NCBI GenBank assembly: GCA_041402045.1
Contig: JAWKSZ010000013.1
Coordinates: 1 to 64,000 of the forward strand
From: JAGQRJ01 sp041402045
Lineage (GTDB): Bacteria; Planctomycetota; J058
Reading direction: 5' to 3'
DNA: 64,000 nucleotides
Position numbers and translations under genes: made by a program. The notes under the pieces are model-generated. The model was not told where the DNA came from. It worked only from the letters and a program-made list of their open reading frames with translations, and made no database searches. Position 1 is the first letter of the stretch. Each line of letters begins with the position of its first letter. Below, piece after piece: positions 1-7,925 of the stretch.

Positions 1-1
1 C

Positions 2-1951
2 TGGCGCCGGCGCCCGGGGGGAGGTCCCCTGATCGAGGTCCTGGCCGCCGCCCTCACCGCCGGCCTGACCTGGGCGGTGTGGCGCAGCAGCACTCCCACT
101 GCGGCGCTGGCGATCGCGATCCTCACGCTCCAGAGCACGAAGCTCCTGTTCCCGCGGCGGGAGGGGCCCCGGGAGGCGGCGCCGCCGCTGGCCCAGGTGC
201 TGTTCCCCCCCGGGAGCGAGCGCGAGGCGAGCCTGGTCGAGGCCGCGAGCGTGGTGCTCCTGGGCGCCGCCGCGGCGCAGTCCTTCCGCCCGAGCTTCGC
301 GCCGCTGTTCCTGCTCGGCGGCGTGAGCTTGCTCCTGAACCGGGTGGGGCGCGCCCGCGCCCGCGCCGCCGTCCTCGCGCGCCCGTCCCAGGCGCGCAGC
401 GAGCCGCGGCACGCGCCCTGGGGGGCGTTCGTGCCCACCCTGGCGGGGGCGGGGGCGCTGGCGGCGCTGGCGCTGTTCGCCGTCCCGCGGCTGGGGACGC
501 GCTACCTGCCCCAGCACCTGCAGACCGGCGAGCGCATGAGCGGGTTCACCGACGACGTGGGGCTCGACGACATTGGGCGCCTGCAGCAGAACACCGCGCC
601 CGCGTTCCACGTCGAGTCGGCCGACGGTCAGGACCTGCCCGCCGAGCTCTACTGGCGCGGGGCGGCGCTCGACCGCTACGACGGCGCGCGCTGGCGGCAC
701 TCCGAGGCCGGGAGCTTGTTGGCGCGCCTGGGACGCGACGGGCCGGGGGTGTTCGAGACCCGGCGCCTGTGGGGGCGCGACACCCCGGGCGCGCGCCGGG
801 TCGTGCTCTACCTCGAGCCGCTGGGGACGCGCATGCTGTTCACCACCGGCGCCCCGCGGAGCCTGCGCTTCCGCGGGCTGAGCCCCGACACGGTGTGGCG
901 CACCGAGCTGGGCACGCTCTACACCAAGCGCGCGTACGCCGCGGCGCTGTGCTACGAGCTCGAGTTCTATCCCGATCAGGTCCCCCAGTTCCTGGACAAC
1001 ACCCCGATCCAGCACCTGGCGCGGCGGCGCTGTCGCGAGCTCCCGCCCGCGGTGAACACGTCCCGGCTGCGCGCCTACGCGCGCCAGGTGCTGAGCGACG
1101 CAGGGGTCACGAACGACGCGGGGCCCGACGTCGTGGCGCGCACCCTGGAGGCGCACCTCGCCTCGCGCTTCGACTACAGCCTGGAGGGGGCGCGCACCCC
1201 GGGGCTGGAGCCGGTCGAGGACTTCTTGTTCGTGCGGCGCACGGGGCACTGCGAGGTCTTCGCCTCCGCGCTGGTCGTGCTCCTGCGCTGCCTGGACATT
1301 CCCGCGCGGGTGGTCACGGGCTACCGCTCGCGCCCGGAGGAGGGGGCCACCACGCACACCGTACGGCAGAGCGACGCCCACGCCTGGGTGGAGGCCCAGG
1401 TCGACGGCTGGCGTTGGCGGCGCTTCGAGCCGACCCCCGCGGCGTCGTGGGACGCGGTGAACCAGGGGCTGAGCGCGCTGGAGCGGGTCGAACTGCTGTG
1501 GTTCAAGTGGGTGGTGGCCTACGACGCCCGCGAGCAGAACGCGCTGTGGCAGGAGCTGGTCACGCGGGCGGCGGTGGGCCTGCAGGCCGCGAAGCGCTGG
1601 CTCTCGCGCCCTGCCGGCGCCCTGGTCGCGGTCCTCACCCTGGGCCTCGCCGGCTGGCTGCTGCTCGGCCGCAGGCGCCGCCGCCGCGCGCGGCGGGGAC
1701 CCTTCGAGCCCGGCGAGGTCTTGCGGCCGCTGCTCGCGGCGCTGGAGCGGGAGGGCTCCGTGCGCCTGGCCGGGGAGACCCTCGCGGACTTCGGGCGGCG
1801 CGTAGGGCTCGACCCCGTCGAGCGCGCCTTCGGCGTCTACTACGCCAGCCGCTTCGGGCCCGCGGGTCCCGAGGACCTCGTTCGGGTGCGCGAGGCGGTG
1901 GGCGCGGCGCTGGAGGCGGTGGCCCGCCGCCGGCAGGGCGGGCCGGGTTAA
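2..1951 (+). CDS. TgpA-like membrane transglutaminase (DUF3488/transglutaminase core), 5' partial
   Basis: The frame is open to the left edge, so the N-terminus is missing; GTG at 77 is only an internal alternative. Hydrophobic segments near the N-terminus are followed by a transglutaminase core: GHCEVFASAL holds the Cys (codon 1250-1252) and DAHAWVEAQV the His (codon 1379-1381). The usual DPT motif reads FEPTPA, so the third catalytic position is Glu. A C-terminal helix (LVAVLTLGLAGWLLLG), an Arg-rich stretch and a DUF4129-like tail follow. TgpA-type proteins place the transglutaminase domain in the periplasm and usually sit beside a MoxR ATPase and a DUF58 protein, which would lie left of the window. 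The family is clear; the substrate is unknown. Confidence 0.85.
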   Translation, partial: WRRRPGGGPLIEVLAAALTAGLTWAVWRSSTPTAALAIAILTLQSTKLLFPRREGPREAAPPLAQVLFPPGSEREASLVEAASVVLLGAAAAQSFRPSFAPLFLLGGVSLLLNRVGRARARAAVLARPSQARSEPRHAPWGAFVPTLAGAGALAALALFAVPRLGTRYLPQHLQTGERMSGFTDDVGLDDIGRLQQNTAPAFHVESADGQDLPAELYWRGAALDRYDGARWRHSEAGSLLARLGRDGPGVFETRRLWGRDTPGARRVVLYLEPLGTRMLFTTGAPRSLRFRGLSPDTVWRTELGTLYTKRAYAAALCYELEFYPDQVPQFLDNTPIQHLARRRCRELPPAVNTSRLRAYARQVLSDAGVTNDAGPDVVARTLEAHLASRFDYSLEGARTPGLEPVEDFLFVRRTGHCEVFASALVVLLRCLDIPARVVTGYRSRPEEGATTHTVRQSDAHAWVEAQVDGWRWRRFEPTPAASWDAVNQGLSALERVELLWFKWVVAYDAREQNALWQELVTRAAVGLQAAKRWLSRPAGALVAVLTLGLAGWLLLGRRRRRRARRGPFEPGEVLRPLLAALEREGSVRLAGETLADFGRRVGLDPVERAFGVYYASRFGPAGPEDLVRVREAVGAALEAVARRRQGGPG

Positions 1952-2025
1952 TTCAGACGGATTTGGTGCGATATTCCTTCCTTCGCGCCACCCCCTCCGT
2001 ATACTTGCGCCCGTAAGGAGGCGTC

Positions 2026-2268
2026 GTGATCAGCGCCGAAGAGATCGTGCGTCGTATCGAGGGGGCGATCCCCGGAGCCCGCGCCACGGTGCGGGACATT
2101 GGCGGCGGCAATCACTGGAGCGCCGTCGTGGTCGCCGAGGCCTTCGCGGGCCAGTCCCTCGTCGCGCAGCACAAGATGGTCTATGCGCCGCTGAAGGACG
2201 CCATGGCGGATCAGTCGATCCACGCGCTGCAACTCAAGACCATGACCCCCGAACAAGCGGGGCAGTAG
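2026..2268 (+). CDS. bolA: BolA family protein
   Basis: 80 aa, the normal BolA length. The class-II KH-like fold is recognisable in HWSAVVVAEAFAGQSLVAQHKMVY followed by IHALQLKTMTP, including the conserved His that helps bind a shared [2Fe-2S] cluster with a CGFS glutaredoxin. GTG at 2026 is chosen because TAAGGAGG lies 7 bases upstream. TATACT at 2000-2005 is a possible -10 box without a convincing -35. The next gene, a CGFS glutaredoxin, begins 8 bases after the stop, which is the classic BolA-Grx pair for iron-sulfur cluster handling or iron sensing in the cytoplasm. Confidence 0.93.
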   Translation: MISAEEIVRRIEGAIPGARATVRDIGGGNHWSAVVVAEAFAGQSLVAQHKMVYAPLKDAMADQSIHALQLKTMTPEQAGQ

Positions 2269-2276
2269 GAGGACCC

Positions 2277-2612
2277 ATGACCAAGGACGACATGCTCGCT
2301 GACGTGAAGCAGCGGATCGCCGACAACAAGATCATGCTGTTCATGAAGGGCACCGCCAACGCGCCCATGTGCGGCTTCAGCCACCAGACCGCCGAGGTCC
2401 TGCGTCAGACCGGCAAGCCCTTCGGCGACAAGAACGTGCTCGAGATCCCGGAGTATCGCTACGTGCTCTCGGAGCACTCGGGCTGGCCCACGATCCCCCA
2501 GGTGTTCATCGACGGGGAGTTCATTGGCGGCTGCGACATCGTGACCGAGCTCTACCAGTCGGGCGAGCTGCAGAAGAAGGTCGACGCGGCCTTCGCCGGC
2601 GCCACCGCCTAA
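2277..2612 (+). CDS. grxD: Monothiol CGFS glutaredoxin (Grx4/GrxD type)
   Basis: 111 aa single-domain protein. MLFMKGTANAPMCGFSHQT carries the CGFS active site (MCGFS) and the KGT glutathione-binding motif; WPTIPQVFIDGEFIGGCDIV has the cis-Pro TIPQVF and the GG-CD glutathione site. CGFS glutaredoxins bind a glutathione-ligated [2Fe-2S] cluster and pass it to Fe-S targets or BolA. ATG at 2277 follows TAGGAGGACCC. It is co-transcribed with bolA and ends just before a perfect 15-bp hairpin shared with the convergent serpin gene. Confidence 0.95.
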   Translation: MTKDDMLADVKQRIADNKIMLFMKGTANAPMCGFSHQTAEVLRQTGKPFGDKNVLEIPEYRYVLSEHSGWPTIPQVFIDGEFIGGCDIVTELYQSGELQKKVDAAFAGATA

Positions 2613-2630
2613 GCAGCGACCCTCGCCTCC

Positions 2631-2663
2631 CGACGCCCGCGCGCCTCAGGCGCGCGGGCGTCG
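2631..2663. terminator. Bidirectional hairpin between grxD and serpin 1
   Basis: A perfect 15-bp stem (CGACGCCCGCGCGCC, TCA loop, GGCGCGCGGGCGTCG) lies between the convergent stops at 2612 and 2672. There is no strong T-tract, as is usual for hairpins in very GC-rich genomes. A bidirectional transcription stop is the likely role. Confidence 0.75.
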
Positions 2664-2671
2664 GCGTTGGT

Positions 2672-3856
2672 TCAGGGGCGGTAGACCGCGCCCACGAACA
2701 GCAGCGAGCCCGTGGAGTGCTCCTGGATCACGAACAGGAAGGGCCGATCGCAGCGCACGGTCATGGGCATGCCGCGCACGCCGAGCTCGACGGCGGTCGC
2801 CGCCGCGGCCTTGGTGCCCTGCTCGTCCACCTCGACCACCGTCTCGTGGAGCACCCGCGAAATGTAGAGGTCCTCGCCGCGCTCGGCGACCGGGGTGAAG
2901 TCGGCCCGGGCCGCGTCCAGGGCGCGCTCGATCCCCACCGCCCGCAGCGCGCTGCTCAGCTCGAGCTTGGCGCTGAGCTTGAACCGCGGGAGGTAGACCT
3001 CGCCCTGCATGACGTGGGCCTTCTCGCTCCAGCGGGCCAGGGTCCCCAGGTCGAGGCCCTCGACCAGGGTCGCGAGGGTCGCGTCGTCACGGGGCACGGC
3101 CAGCCACATGCTGGCCCCGCCCTGGGCGCCGTAGGGCAGCTCGACCACGTCGGCGTTCGCGTCGCGCAGGAAGCGCGCGCGCGCGCTGCGGTGCATGAGC
3201 TGCACCTCGCGCTTGCTGCCGTCCTGCAGGGTGAAGGCTGCGGGGCGCGTCTGCTTGGGGTCGAAGGCCTGGGTCCAGCTCCCCTGGAAGTAGAGCGCGT
3301 TGATCAGATACGCCGCGGCCTCGGCGGGGATCCGATCCAGGAGCTCGGGGATCATGCCCTCGGTGCGCTCGCTGACCCAGGCGTTGATCGTCTTCACGCT
3401 CTGGGGGTCGTCGAAGTCGAGGACCGCCGCGTGGGCCTTGAAGTCCCGGGTCAGGACCTCGGCGAAGCCTGGGAGCAGCGCGCCGCAGCGGTCGCTCGAC
3501 CACACCGAGTTGGCCAGGCGCAGGGTCACGTCGCGCTGGTCGTCGAGCTGGCCCAGGAGCAGGCGGTTGCACTCGCCGAGGGGCAAGCCCTCGACCCCGA
3601 GCACGCGCACCAGCTCGGCGCGGGTCTCGCCGTCTGCGCCCTCGGCGGCCATGTGCAGCGCCATGGCCAGGCTGGCGGGGGAGATCCCCAGGTTCTCTCC
3701 GGGGCGGTGGGCGCGCTTGGCCACCTCCAGCCCGAAGCGGTTGTTGGCTCGCGCGACGCGGGTCGTGGCGGGCTCGTCCTCGGCGTGGGCCCACGGGGCC
3801 AGGCCCAGGAGCAACGCAGCGGACAACGGAGCAAAGCGGATCATGGACGTCTTCAT
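2672..3856 (-). CDS. Secreted serpin with an inhibitory-type reactive loop
   Basis: 394 aa, full serpin length. A signal peptide (MKTSMIRFAPLSAALLLGLAPWAHA) precedes the fold. Serpin signatures include NNRFGLEVAK, LGISPASLAMALHMAAEGADGETRAEL, INAWVSERTEGMIPELL, LINALYFQGSW and the end CDRPFLFVIQ...GSLLFVGAVYRP. The reactive loop hinge DEQGTKAAAATAV matches the inhibitory consensus. Counting from the P15 Gly as in antitrypsin puts P1 at Arg361 with Gly as P1', and the P1'-to-PF distance is also 12, so the loop has canonical length. This predicts suicide inhibition of a trypsin-like protease outside the cytoplasm. It lies 152 bp from a second serpin in the same orientation. Confidence 0.93.
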   Translation of the reverse strand: MKTSMIRFAPLSAALLLGLAPWAHAEDEPATTRVARANNRFGLEVAKRAHRPGENLGISPASLAMALHMAAEGADGETRAELVRVLGVEGLPLGECNRLLLGQLDDQRDVTLRLANSVWSSDRCGALLPGFAEVLTRDFKAHAAVLDFDDPQSVKTINAWVSERTEGMIPELLDRIPAEAAAYLINALYFQGSWTQAFDPKQTRPAAFTLQDGSKREVQLMHRSARARFLRDANADVVELPYGAQGGASMWLAVPRDDATLATLVEGLDLGTLARWSEKAHVMQGEVYLPRFKLSAKLELSSALRAVGIERALDAARADFTPVAERGEDLYISRVLHETVVEVDEQGTKAAAATAVELGVRGMPMTVRCDRPFLFVIQEHSTGSLLFVGAVYRP

Positions 3857-3976
3857 TTCCTCGCCTCCTCGAGCGGGTCCCTCTCACCCAATCCGAAGCA
3901 TGTTTGAGGGTCTGAAGGCCCCGAAGGTTCCCGAGAAATCTCAGAGCCCGTGATCAAAGCAGTTACGCAGGCCGGA

Positions 3977-3995
3977 GCGTGCGCGGTGCGCACGC
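3977..3995. terminator. Hairpin after serpin 2
   Basis: GCGTGCGC-GGT-GCGCACGC is a perfect 8-bp stem with a 3-base loop, 13 bases beyond the serpin 2 stop (read on the minus strand). It is probably a terminator or mRNA 3' stabiliser. Confidence 0.5.
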
Positions 3996-4008
3996 CCCGG
4001 CGGCGAGC

Positions 4009-5208
4009 TCAGGGGCGGTAGACGGTCCCCGCGAACAGGATCGACCCGGTCTTGAAGTCCTGGATCACGAACAAGAACGGGCGGTCGCATTTGACCTCGG
4101 TAGGGAGGCAGTGGCAGGGCACGAAGTCGGTCACCGGGCGCCGTACGCCTGGATTCGCGAACCGCACCGCGGTCTGGTGCGGGAGCAGCTCGATCTCCGC
4201 CGCTGGCGCCGACCCCAGCTCCGGGAGGACTGCGGGTCCGGCCTGGAACAGGCGCTTCACCCCCATGCGCTCCAGGGCGGGCCGCACGTCATGCTGGGTC
4301 GCGAGGTCGAAGCGAGGGAGGTAGACGTAGGTGCGGTGGGCGTTCGCGCGCTCGTTCCAGTGGGCGAGGGTGTCTTCGCTGAGCTGATCGACGAGCTCGG
4401 CGAGCGACACGCCCGGTTTGGGGACCGCGACCCACATGCCCACGGAGCGATCCGCGCCATACGGCAAGCAGACCACGTTCGCGGGCTCCTCCCTGGAGTA
4501 GCGACCGAAGGATCGATAACTCTCGATCCCGAGCATGAGGGTGACCTCCGAGGCCTTGCCGTCTACGTCGACGAAGGTGCCCGGGCGGGTTCCCTCCGGG
4601 AGGAAGGCGAGGCTCCAGCGGGCGTCGTGGGTCGCCGCGCTCGACAAGGCCAGCCGCCCCTCCTGCGGCACGCGGGGGACGCGGTCCCCCAAGGTGCCCT
4701 CGGTTCGCTCCTTGAGCCAGCGGGCGATCGCGTCGCCGCTGCTGCGATCCGCGAAGTTCAGGGTTCGGGCGTGAATCCCGAAGTTCGCGAGGAGCTCGCG
4801 AGAGGTGTCTTCCGAGAGGGCGCCCTGAGACACGTTGGACCACAGCGCGTTCACCAACCGAACGCGCACCTCGGCGTGTTGCTCGAGCGCCTGGAGCAAG
4901 GTGCGATCGAGCTCACCCAGATCGAGCCCCGTCGTGCCCAGGGCTCCTTCGAGCTCGGCTCGTGTCTCTCCCGTGCTGCGCGTGCTCAGCATGTGCAGGG
5001 AGAGGGCGAGGCTTGGAGGCGAGACGCACGAGTTCTCACCGCGCTGATGGAGCTCGCGCAGCAGGCGCAAGCCGAAGCGGTTGTTGGCGCGCACGAGAGG
5101 GGAAGCCTCCGCGGGCGGCGGCAGGTCCTTCGCGGTCGCGTAGGACACGGCGGCGAGGAGCGTCAGGATCAGGGTCACGAGCTGCGACGTCAGGTGTCGG
5201 CTCTGCAT
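4009..5208 (-). CDS. Secreted serpin paralogue with a degenerate hinge, probably non-inhibitory
   Basis: 399 aa with a signal peptide (MQSRHLTSQLVTLILTLLAAVSYATA). The serpin fold is clear: NNRFGLRLLRELHQRGENSCVSPPSLALSLHML, WLKERTEGTLGDRVP, CLPYGADRSVGMWVAVP and the ending CDRPFLFVIQDFKTGSILFAGTVYRP, close to serpin 1. The loop differs: the hinge reads NPGVRRPVTDFVP instead of the small Ala-rich stretch, and Gly-to-PF is two residues shorter than in serpin 1. Loops with bulky or Pro residues at P12-P9 normally cannot insert, so a non-inhibitory role is more likely. LPCHC-like cysteines in the loop are unusual. AGGAGGTGACCC precedes ATG at 5208. Not in one transcript with serpin 1 if the hairpin at 3977 works. 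Confidence 0.9.
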   Translation of the reverse strand: MQSRHLTSQLVTLILTLLAAVSYATAKDLPPPAEASPLVRANNRFGLRLLRELHQRGENSCVSPPSLALSLHMLSTRSTGETRAELEGALGTTGLDLGELDRTLLQALEQHAEVRVRLVNALWSNVSQGALSEDTSRELLANFGIHARTLNFADRSSGDAIARWLKERTEGTLGDRVPRVPQEGRLALSSAATHDARWSLAFLPEGTRPGTFVDVDGKASEVTLMLGIESYRSFGRYSREEPANVVCLPYGADRSVGMWVAVPKPGVSLAELVDQLSEDTLAHWNERANAHRTYVYLPRFDLATQHDVRPALERMGVKRLFQAGPAVLPELGSAPAAEIELLPHQTAVRFANPGVRRPVTDFVPCHCLPTEVKCDRPFLFVIQDFKTGSILFAGTVYRP

Positions 5209-5429
5209 GGGTCACCTCCTTCGGTGGGTATGTCTCTTTGAGGCTCTCCAGCGCCGGGAAGTTCCCGAAAGTTCGGCTTTCCTTGCAGTGCGCCCGCAAG
5301 CGCCCGTGGATCTGGCTTCGCACGCGGCGGAGACGTCGACCCGGCCCGACTCGCGCAATGCGTCGTCGTCGGCCAGGCGCTGGCGCGGTCCGGCTGGCGG
5401 AGGACGCGGGGAGCCTGCACACTCGCGGT

Positions 5430-5894
5430 ATGCGGATCGTGCTCACGATCGTAGGACTGTGCTTCGTGGCCCTGGGCGCGGTGGGGGTCGTGCTGCCCGT
5501 GCTGCCCACGACCCCCTTCCTGCTCGTGGCCGCGTGGTGCTTCGCCCGCAGCAGCCCGTCCCTGGCCCGGGTCCTGCACGAGAACCGCTGGTTCGGCGCG
5601 CTCCTGCGCGACTGGGACCGCTACGGCGTCGTCCCGTTCCGCGCCAAGCTCGCGGCGACCTGCATGATCACGCTGAGCTGGGCCTACGTCGCCTTCTCAC
5701 CCACCAGCCGCGCGCCCCTGGCGGGCAAGATCGCCTTCGCGGTCGTGGCCGCGGGGGTGATCGTCTACCTGGCGCGGCGGCCCTCGCGGAAGCCTGCGAA
5801 CGCTCAAGAGAGCCCGGTCCCCCTGCCCGAGCCTCCGCCCACCGACGCCGACAGCCAGACCCCCGACGACGCGCTCTCCCGCGCTTCGCGCTGA
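5430..5894 (+). CDS. DUF454 (YbaN) family inner-membrane protein
   Basis: 154 aa. MRIVLTIVGLCFVALGAVGVVLPVLPTTPFLLVAAWCFARSSP is the diagnostic DUF454 start, including LPTTPF, followed by LHENRWFGALLRDW and two more hydrophobic segments (CMITLSWAYVAFSP, LAGKIAFAVVAAGVIVYLA). The C-terminal 40 residues are Pro/Ser-rich and probably disordered. ATG at 5430 matches the family start; there is no strong Shine-Dalgarno. The family has no assigned biochemical role. It is divergent from serpin 2 across 220 bp. Confidence 0.88.
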   Translation: MRIVLTIVGLCFVALGAVGVVLPVLPTTPFLLVAAWCFARSSPSLARVLHENRWFGALLRDWDRYGVVPFRAKLAATCMITLSWAYVAFSPTSRAPLAGKIAFAVVAAGVIVYLARRPSRKPANAQESPVPLPEPPPTDADSQTPDDALSRASR

Positions 5895-5917
5895 CTCAGC
5901 GACCTCACCGAGGACCC

Positions 5918-7618
5918 ATGCCTGCACGCACGACGAAGAAGGCCGCCAAGACGAAGCCGGCGGCGAAGAAGGCCGCCCAGAAGAAGCCTGCCGCGAAGAA
6001 GAAGGCGGCCAAGAAGACGCCTGCCGCGAAGAAGAAGCCGGCGGCGAAGAAGGCCGCCAAGAAGAAGCCAGCCGCGAAGAAGAAGGCGGCGAAGAAGAAG
6101 CCAGCCGCGAAGAAGAAGGCGGCGAAGAAGAAGCCTGCCGCGAAGAAGAAGGCGGCGAAGAAGAAGGCGGCGAAGAAGAAGGCGGCGAAGAAGAAGCCTG
6201 CCGCGAAGAAGAAGGCCGGCAAGAAGACGCCGGCGGCGAAGACCAAGACCGCCAACCAGACGCCAGTGGCGAAGAAGGCCGCCAAGGCCAAGCCGGCGAC
6301 GAAGACCCAGCCGGCGGCGAAGACCAAGCCGGCGGCGAAGGAGGCCACAGCGAAGCAGGAGCCCGTCGCCCCGACCGAGCTCGCGACCCCCTCCGCGGCG
6401 CAGGAGCCGCCTGAGGCTGCGCCTCTCGACGCCGGGACGGTCGAGGTGGCCGGCGCCCTCGACGACGTGGAGGACGCGGACGACCTGAACGTCGTCTGCG
6501 ACGAGTGCGACGAGGTCTTCGAGGACGAGGGCACCGAGGTCTACCTCGGCGAGCGCCTGGAGGAGCCCGAGCGCACGGTCACCCCGGCCGACGTCCTCGC
6601 CGCCGCGCGGCAGGCCGCGGCCAGCGGCGACCCCACACCCTACGTGCGCGCGCGCGACGTCTACGTGGCCGAGACCCACGAGCTGCTGCGGCCGGAGTTG
6701 GTCGGGCACGCGGAGTCCATGCGGCAGTTGGCGAACAAGCTGCACCGGCAGCCCAACCCGGGGGTGCCGATCCACCCGCTCGAGGCGGCCACCGTGGCGG
6801 TGCTCCTCGAGCCGGACTCGAGCGCCGTGCGCAAGACCCGAGGTCTGATCGCCATGACCGCGCTGCAGGCCGACCTCGCCCTCGAGGACTTCGCCCGGGC
6901 GGTGGAGCTGGGGGACCCGAGCGCCGCCGGGCTGCTCGAGTACGCGCGGCTGACCTTCGCGCACCCGGGGTTCTGCCCGATCGTGTTCCCGGACGAGCCG
7001 GCGCCGCTAGGGCCCGGCAGCGCCGGCTGCGCCCGCGGCGTCGACGCGCTGCGCCGCCAGCTCCAGGTCTACGCCACGCGGATCCACGTCCTGCGCGCCC
7101 GGCTGCGGGAGCACGGAGTGGAGGACGGCGCGCCGGGGCTCGTCCCCGATCCGGCGCGGCTGCTCCCCGACGGGCCCCTCGAGCTGCGCGTCGAGCGGGT
7201 CGAGGTGGAGCCGGGGGTCGTGGTCGAGGTGGACCCCACGGTCCGCGCGGAGGCGGCGCTCGCGTGTCTGGAGCGGGCGCGCGGCGACTGGGCCGCGCTC
7301 ACCGCGTTGCTGCACCTCACCGGGCACTCCACCCTCACCCTCCCCGACGCGATCACGCCCCGGGCGGGGCTGGTGAACGCGCGGGAGTGGGCGGAGTACG
7401 CGGTGTGGCGGGCCAAGAATCAGGAGCTGGCGGGCGGGGCCGACGCCGACGCGCGGGGCTTCCCCGACGTGGCCTGGCGGGACGGGCACGGGGTGCGCGG
7501 CCTGAGCCCCGACCTGGCCCGGCTCGCGGCGGCGGAGTTCGGGGAGGTCTTCGCGGCGGTGGTGTGGCTCACCGATCCCGGGTGTCCGTCCCCCTTCGAG
7601 GACGGCCTGCGCGTCTAG
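5918..7618 (+). CDS. Protein with histone H1-like Lys/Ala/Pro N-terminal tail and unrecognised C-terminal domain
   Basis: 566 aa. The first ~150 residues are repeats of AAKKKPAAKK/AAKKK type, like the C-terminal tail of eukaryotic H1 and bacterial Hc1/AlgP-like proteins, which bind DNA through charge. An acidic linker follows (DDVEDADDLNVVCDECDEVFEDEG) with a CDEC pair that could belong to a small metal site. The remaining ~390 residues look globular (HPLEAATVAVLLEPDSSAVRKTRG; LALEDFARAVELGDPSAAGLLEYARL) but I do not recognise the family. ATG at 5918 comes 23 bases after the DUF454 stop. The stop TAG lies exactly at the start of the duplicated hydantoinase fragment, so the original C-terminus may have differed. 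Confidence 0.75.
   Translation: MPARTTKKAAKTKPAAKKAAQKKPAAKKKAAKKTPAAKKKPAAKKAAKKKPAAKKKAAKKKPAAKKKAAKKKPAAKKKAAKKKAAKKKAAKKKPAAKKKAGKKTPAAKTKTANQTPVAKKAAKAKPATKTQPAAKTKPAAKEATAKQEPVAPTELATPSAAQEPPEAAPLDAGTVEVAGALDDVEDADDLNVVCDECDEVFEDEGTEVYLGERLEEPERTVTPADVLAAARQAAASGDPTPYVRARDVYVAETHELLRPELVGHAESMRQLANKLHRQPNPGVPIHPLEAATVAVLLEPDSSAVRKTRGLIAMTALQADLALEDFARAVELGDPSAAGLLEYARLTFAHPGFCPIVFPDEPAPLGPGSAGCARGVDALRRQLQVYATRIHVLRARLREHGVEDGAPGLVPDPARLLPDGPLELRVERVEVEPGVVVEVDPTVRAEAALACLERARGDWAALTALLHLTGHSTLTLPDAITPRAGLVNAREWAEYAVWRAKNQELAGGADADARGFPDVAWRDGHGVRGLSPDLARLAAAEFGEVFAAVVWLTDPGCPSPFEDGLRV
5930..6360 (+). repeat. Coding Lys/Ala/Pro tandem repeat
   Basis: About 430 bp of imperfect repeats of gccgcgaagaagaaggcggc type encode the basic tail. 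Several units are nearly identical at DNA level (for example 6061-6210), so the length may vary by slippage or be mis-assembled. Confidence 0.85.
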
Positions 7619-7756
7619 CCGGCTACCGCAAGAGCTCGCCGGCGCGGGCGCGCTTGATGAACTGCCCGCCGCCCTCGGTCACGAGCTTGCCGTCCTCGCA
7701 GATCACCCGCCCGCGGGTGAGCACGACCTCGCTCCAGCCCTGGCACTCGAAGCCCT
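7616..7756 (-). pseudogene. Duplicated 3' end of the hydantoinase gene
   Basis: These 141 bp repeat 7919-8059 with two mismatches (tcc/ttc near 7696 and tga/aga near 7719 by eye). Read on the minus strand they encode the last ~45 codons of the hydantoinase, including its stop. Upstream of 7757 homology ends, so this is a fragment without a start. It begins at the stop codon of the histone-like gene, which marks a rearrangement junction. Confidence 0.9.
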
Positions 7757-7824
7757 GCCTGGGCGGTAGCGTTCGGGAGACTCGGCACTGCAGGACACGT
7801 CACGACCCAAGCGAAGCCTCTACC

Positions 7825-7921
7825 AGAAACCACAGAGTCACGATCCTGAGCGGGCGAGCGAGCGCCGGATCGCTGACGACATGGGAGCCACTCGCCCGCT
7901 CAGAATCGTGAACTGGTTTAG
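7825..7921. repeat. Dispersed inverted-repeat element, copy A
   Basis: About 97 bp. Arms AAACCACAGAGTCACGATCC/TGAGCGGGCGAG and CTCGCCCGCTCAGAATCGTG/AACTGGTTT pair over ~30 bp with one mismatch and a small bulge around a ~32-base loop. A second copy is at 62705-62804 with high identity, including the loop stretch TGACGACATGGG. It encodes nothing evident and lies between the two copies of the hydantoinase 3' end. It could be a REP-like or MITE-like non-autonomous element; no transposase is nearby. Confidence 0.8.
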
Positions 7922-7925
7922 CCGG

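Noticed and set aside
4009..5208. Serpin 2 as a CrmA-like inhibitor of the CHAT-like proteins, because an Asp lies in its loop
   Set aside because: The hinge is non-consensus and the loop is short, so the Asp cannot be placed at P1 with confidence.
5930..6360. CRISPR or satellite repeat
   Set aside because: The repeats stay in frame and encode the Lys/Ala/Pro tail; there are no unique spacers.
7825..7921. Integron attC site
   Set aside because: The 3' end GTTTAGC does not fit GTTRRRY and there is no integrase or cassette array.
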